Positions 5,979 to 8,781 of a stretch of 8,781 bases of DNA are shown here, piece after piece. Below the pieces are notes generated by a model that was given only the letters and a program-made list of their open reading frames with translations, ran no database searches and was not told the DNA's origin. This stretch comes from Verrucomicrobiota bacterium (GTDB lineage Bacteria > Verrucomicrobiota > Lentisphaeria > Oligosphaerales > Oligosphaeraceae), in NCBI GenBank assembly GCA_022709995.1, contig JAKLHU010000061.1:1-8781 (forward strand), given 5' to 3'. Position numbers and translations under genes: made by a program. Numbering within the stretch: the stretch's first letter is position 1; the number at the start of each line of letters is the position of its first letter.

Positions 5979-7745
5979 TCACTTCCCTGATTTGAAGATG
6001 TCGTCGAAGACGACTTTTTCGGGTGGCTTCGGCAGCGGGTCGCCGTGCGCCATGGCCTCGCGCAATTCGGCGGCCATGTCCTCGTCATACCACCAGTAGT
6101 AAATGCTCTCGTTGCTGTATTTGCCCAGAACCGCCGGCGGGACGCCGAATTTATTCCAGTACAGCAGCCGGGTATAATTGATGTTCCAGAGCAGCGCGTA
6201 GGGATGCTGCGCAAAGACGAGCCGGTCGATCTCCCGGCAAATGGCATGGCGTTCCCGGACGCTGAACACCGTTTTCTGCTTTTCGATGAGCGCATCCACC
6301 GCGGGATCGCGGAAGCCGGCGATGTTGCTGCCGCCGGGACGGTCGGCTTCCTTGGCGGACCACATGCCCTCGGGATTCTTGAACAGACCGGCCCCCCAGG
6401 CCGCCCAGGTCATGTCAAAACTGAACGAATCCATGTCCTTGGCCCACGCCGACCAGTCCTTGTTCTGGATCGTCATCCGCACGCCGACATCCTTCAAGGC
6501 CGTATCAAACAAGGCCAGAAACTTGCTCGAGACGCCATCCCGGTTGAGAAACGTGAACTGGAAGGCGCGGCCGGCCTTCTCCAAAAGGCCCGTTTGGGGA
6601 TTGGCCTTCCAGCCCGCCTCCGACAACAGCCGCCGGGCCGCGTCGCGGTCGAAAGGAACCGGCTCGTTCGGACAGGGATGCTCCGCGTCGTACAAGTCCT
6701 CCCAATACGACCGGTGCAAAAAATACTGGTCGTACATCATCGTGTGATTCATGGTCTGCCGGTCAATCAGGTGCGCCATGGCCTTGCGCACCCGCACGTC
6801 GTCAAACGGCGGTCGCCGCATGTTCATCGCAAAACCCTGGAACCCGACGGGATTATGGTTGTACACCGCCTGCTTCACGATCCAGTTGTTCCGGACCGCT
6901 TGGACGCGGTCCTCGATCCGATGCCACTGACTCGCGGTGTAGACAGGAAAAATGTCGATCTCGCCTTTCTTGAAGGCCTCGAAGGCATTGTCGCGATCCT
7001 CGAAGAAACGGCATCGGACAATGGCGAAATTGTTGCTTCCCCGGGCGCTGGGCCACGCGGCGCGCCACCAGTCCGGCCGCCGTTCCAGGACGAGCTGGAT
7101 GCCTTCCTGGAGTTCGCGGACGCGATACGGGCCGGAAACGACGGGGAACTCGAAGTTGATCTTGTTGAAGTCGCGGCCGGCAAACACATGCTTGGGCAGG
7201 ACGCTGAAGCCACCGGCGGCGCCGAGGTTCTGCCAATGGACTTCCCGAGCCTGGAAGCGAATGGCCCGGCCATCTTCCAGGATTTCCGGCGGCAGCAGCC
7301 GCTCCAAGCTGAGCTTGTGCGGGCCGGTCAAGTTGGCCGGGTCGACGATAGCCTGGTACGTCCAGGCGACGTCTTCCGCGGTCACCGGCCGGCCGTCGCT
7401 CCAGCGGGCTTCCGGATCAAGCCAGAATGTAAATGTCTTCTTCTCCTCCGAAATGGTCCAGCGGCAAGCCAGCCCGCGGTCGTACTCCAAAGTCTGCGAA
7501 TCCATGCCCACGAGTGATTCGTACAGCGAATCAAAAACCCGCGCACTCATCGTGTTGTTGTCTAGATAATAGTTCAGGCTTTTTGGCGAAGGCCCTAGGT
7601 ATTCCGTGATTTCGCCCCCGGGAAGAGCCTGCGGGCTGGCGACCGGATCGGGCCGGCCAACGGCGCTGGCACGCGGAAAACTCTCCTCCCCGCACACCGG
7701 CCACAGAAAAGCGAATATCGCCGCCAAAACAAACGCTATGCGCAT
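5979..7745 (-). CDS. Peptide ABC transporter substrate-binding protein (SBP_bac_5, YejA-like)
   Basis: This 588-residue protein is a family-5 extracytoplasmic solute-binding protein that would capture peptides or similar ligands for an ABC importer. Residues 1-19 (MRIAFVLAAIFAFLWPVCG) form a Sec signal with cleavage likely near VCG; the Cys has a poor lipobox, so lipoprotein anchoring is uncertain. Family signs are ARVFDSLYESLV (68-79), the hallmark WSDGRPVTAEDVAWTY (115-130), SGPYRV (204-209), AFEAFKKGEIDIF (254-266), RVRKAMAHLIDR, DAARRLLSEAGW, WAAWGAG and YALLWNINYTRLLYWN near the end. The AFEAFKKGEID and RVRKAM...MN stretches recall the YejA (microcin C/oligopeptide) subgroup rather than OppA. 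GGAGGA 7 bases before ATG 7745 decides the start over an in-frame ATG at 7760. proC follows after five bases and sppA precedes. No permease or ATPase is in the window, so the partner transporter is unknown. Confidence 0.88.
   Translation of the reverse strand: MRIAFVLAAIFAFLWPVCGEESFPRASAVGRPDPVASPQALPGGEITEYLGPSPKSLNYYLDNNTMSARVFDSLYESLVGMDSQTLEYDRGLACRWTISEEKKTFTFWLDPEARWSDGRPVTAEDVAWTYQAIVDPANLTGPHKLSLERLLPPEILEDGRAIRFQAREVHWQNLGAAGGFSVLPKHVFAGRDFNKINFEFPVVSGPYRVRELQEGIQLVLERRPDWWRAAWPSARGSNNFAIVRCRFFEDRDNAFEAFKKGEIDIFPVYTASQWHRIEDRVQAVRNNWIVKQAVYNHNPVGFQGFAMNMRRPPFDDVRVRKAMAHLIDRQTMNHTMMYDQYFLHRSYWEDLYDAEHPCPNEPVPFDRDAARRLLSEAGWKANPQTGLLEKAGRAFQFTFLNRDGVSSKFLALFDTALKDVGVRMTIQNKDWSAWAKDMDSFSFDMTWAAWGAGLFKNPEGMWSAKEADRPGGSNIAGFRDPAVDALIEKQKTVFSVRERHAICREIDRLVFAQHPYALLWNINYTRLLYWNKFGVPPAVLGKYSNESIYYWWYDEDMAAELREAMAHGDPLPKPPEKVVFDDIFKSGK
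5982..5987 (-). promoter_or_regulatory. Ribosome binding site of proC
   Basis: On the - strand GGGAAG lies 8 bases before ATG 5973. It lies within the last codons of the upstream substrate-binding gene and touches its stop (5981-5979), which supports coupled translation and the choice of ATG 5973 over GTG 5982. Confidence 0.55.
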
Positions 7746-7752
7746 GACTGCA

Positions 7753-7758
7753 TCCTCC
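7753..7758 (-). promoter_or_regulatory. Ribosome binding site deciding the start at 7745
   Basis: On the - strand GGAGGA lies 7 bases before ATG 7745, an ideal spacing. An alternative in-frame ATG at 7760 overlaps this site. Starting at 7745 also puts the charged MR directly before the hydrophobic signal core. Confidence 0.75.
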
Positions 7759-7763
7759 ATCCC

Positions 7764-7822
7764 CAGCCTACCTCAGCCTACCTCAGCCGACCCAGTCTAC
7801 CTCAACCGACCCCAGCCGACCC
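7764..7822 (-). repeat. 10-base tandem repeat between sppA and the binding-protein gene
   Basis: Six units read on the + strand as CAGCCTACCT (7764), CAGCCTACCT (7774), CAGCCGACC (7784, one base short), CAGTCTACCT (7793), CAACCGACCC (7803) and CAGCCGACCC (7813). On the transcribed - strand they become G-rich units such as AGGTAGGCTG and GGGTCGGCTG, ending a few bases before the ribosome site GGAGGA of the substrate-binding gene. They fill most of the spacer. Many GG pairs could allow two-layer G-quadruplexes, or AGG motifs could act as decoy ribosome sites. The motif differs from the 9-mers elsewhere in the window. Confidence 0.85.
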
Positions 7823-7844
7823 GTTGCGCGTGCGGGTGCGGTGA

Positions 7845-8781
7845 CTACCAGGCCAGCGCCTCCGGCGCCACGAAATACAGCCGCCCGGCTTCCACGGCCG
7901 CACCCTGCCACGGCAGCACCGACCGTAGCGGATTGGCCTTCACGTCGGAACGCATCGACATCAAGACATCCAGAAAACCGCTGGCGGCCGAATAGTCCAC
8001 CAGCTCGGCGTCCGTCGTGCCCCCCAATGTCTCGGCCCGGGCCACGGCGTCGTCGAAATAGCCGAGTTCATCAACGAGCTGGCAGCGCAGCGCCTCGGCG
8101 CCGGAGAGCACCCGCCCGTCGGCAAACTCCGCGGCCATAACCGCATCGGCGTCGGCGTACGCCTGGCGGCCATCGGCGACCACGGCGGCAAATTCACGGA
8201 ACGTCGCCGCGACCAGGGACTGGACGTAGGCGCGTTCCTTGTCGGTGCGGGGGCGGCTCCAGTTGAGCATGTCCTTCATGTCGCCGGAACGGTACACCTC
8301 CGGCGCCACGCCGATTTTGTCCAGCAGCGCGCCGGCATTGAAGCCAGGCATGATCACGCCGATGCTCCCGGTGAAGGTGAGGCGATTGGCCACGATCCAG
8401 TCGCTGCCGGCCGCGATGTAGTAGCCGCCGCTGGCCGCCATCGACCGCATGCAGGTGACCACCGGAACGCCGGCCCGGCGGCAGGCCTTCACCTGGCGCC
8501 AGACTTCATCGCTGGCGGTGACTTCGCCGCCCGGGGTGTCCATGTCCAGAATAATTGCCCGGACGCCATCCTTGACGGCGGCCTGGAGGGCCTCGATGAT
8601 ACGGCTGGCGGACTGTTCGGAACGCATGTTGCTGTTGGCGATCAGCCCCTTGACGCCGACAACGGCAATCCGCTCCCCCGAGCCGGGACGCCTGACCACC
8701 GCCCGGATGCTCCGGGGCCGGCCTGCAGCCCGACCCGCCGACATGGTCTTGCCCAAATTGAAGTCGCTGTCAAGGGAATCA
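7845..8781 (-). CDS. sppA: Signal peptide peptidase SppA, S49 family, 5' end outside window
   Basis: SppA is a membrane-anchored serine protease with a Ser-Lys dyad that degrades signal peptides after cleavage. Counting from a TTG at 8756, the core contains RIAVVGVKGLI (29-39), AIILDMDTPGGEV (67-79), MRSMAASGGYYIAAGSDWIVAN (103-124, nucleophile S109), TGSIGVI (129-135) and YRSGDMKDM (155-163, K161 as general base). The 52-residue Ser-Lys spacing equals that of Bacillus subtilis SppA (S147/K199, from memory), so it is the short 36K type with a single protease domain. The frame stays open upstream of TTG 8756 to the window edge (DSLDSDFNLGKTM) and no membrane segment or ribosome site precedes that TTG, so the N-terminal anchor is probably beyond the window. 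Stop TAG at 7847-7845. It is followed on the same strand by a peptide-binding protein gene. Confidence 0.92.
   Translation of the reverse strand, partial: DSLDSDFNLGKTMSAGRAAGRPRSIRAVVRRPGSGERIAVVGVKGLIANSNMRSEQSASRIIEALQAAVKDGVRAIILDMDTPGGEVTASDEVWRQVKACRRAGVPVVTCMRSMAASGGYYIAAGSDWIVANRLTFTGSIGVIMPGFNAGALLDKIGVAPEVYRSGDMKDMLNWSRPRTDKERAYVQSLVAATFREFAAVVADGRQAYADADAVMAAEFADGRVLSGAEALRCQLVDELGYFDDAVARAETLGGTTDAELVDYSAASGFLDVLMSMRSDVKANPLRSVLPWQGAAVEAGRLYFVAPEALAW

Noticed and set aside
6045..7517. Long open frame (490 codons) on the + strand opposite the substrate-binding gene
   Set aside because: A shadow frame without recognisable domains; the - strand protein has clear family-5 binding-protein motifs.

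Overview
The window is GC-rich bacterial DNA carrying six protein-coding genes, two of them cut by the window edges. It reads like a Gram-negative-type heterotroph. The gene families, the lone murF and the short C/T-rich tandem repeats in the spacers would fit a PVC-group bacterium (Lentisphaerota/Kiritimatiellota-like), but that placement is an inference from general familiarity and no marker gene here settles it.

Left part, + strand (1-3146): the tail of a sugar-phosphate isomerase/epimerase-type TIM-barrel protein is followed by a 949-residue protein that looks like an undescribed glycoside-hydrolase-like enzyme. That protein has an N-terminal beta region, a TIM barrel with an acidic YLDGLD strand end and an inserted small beta module, and a C-terminal beta-sandwich that may bind carbohydrate. 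The pair suggests sugar catabolism. The 137-base spacer between them holds a short array of 9-base repeats.

Centre: murF (peptidoglycan precursor ligase) lies on the - strand, tail-to-tail with the big gene, and stands alone without other mur/dcw genes. Upstream of it is a 532-base gene-free region (4647-5178). It contains a perfect 48-base direct repeat, a 9-base tandem array (GTCCCATAC-like), the same 9-mers in reverse orientation, a 15-base A/T-rich palindrome and several hairpins.

Right part, - strand (5179-8781): sppA (signal peptide peptidase, 5' end outside the window), a YejA-like peptide ABC-transporter substrate-binding protein, and proC (pyrroline-5-carboxylate reductase) lie in the same direction. 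The binding protein and proC are five bases apart and almost certainly co-transcribed. sppA is separated from the binding protein by a 97-99 base spacer that is mostly six copies of a 10-base tandem repeat. A peptide-uptake/proline-metabolism link is possible, but no permease or ATPase gene is visible.

No RNA gene, CRISPR array, insertion sequence or phage gene was seen. The least explained parts are the large TIM-barrel protein and the family of 9-10 base tandem repeats found in three separate spacers.
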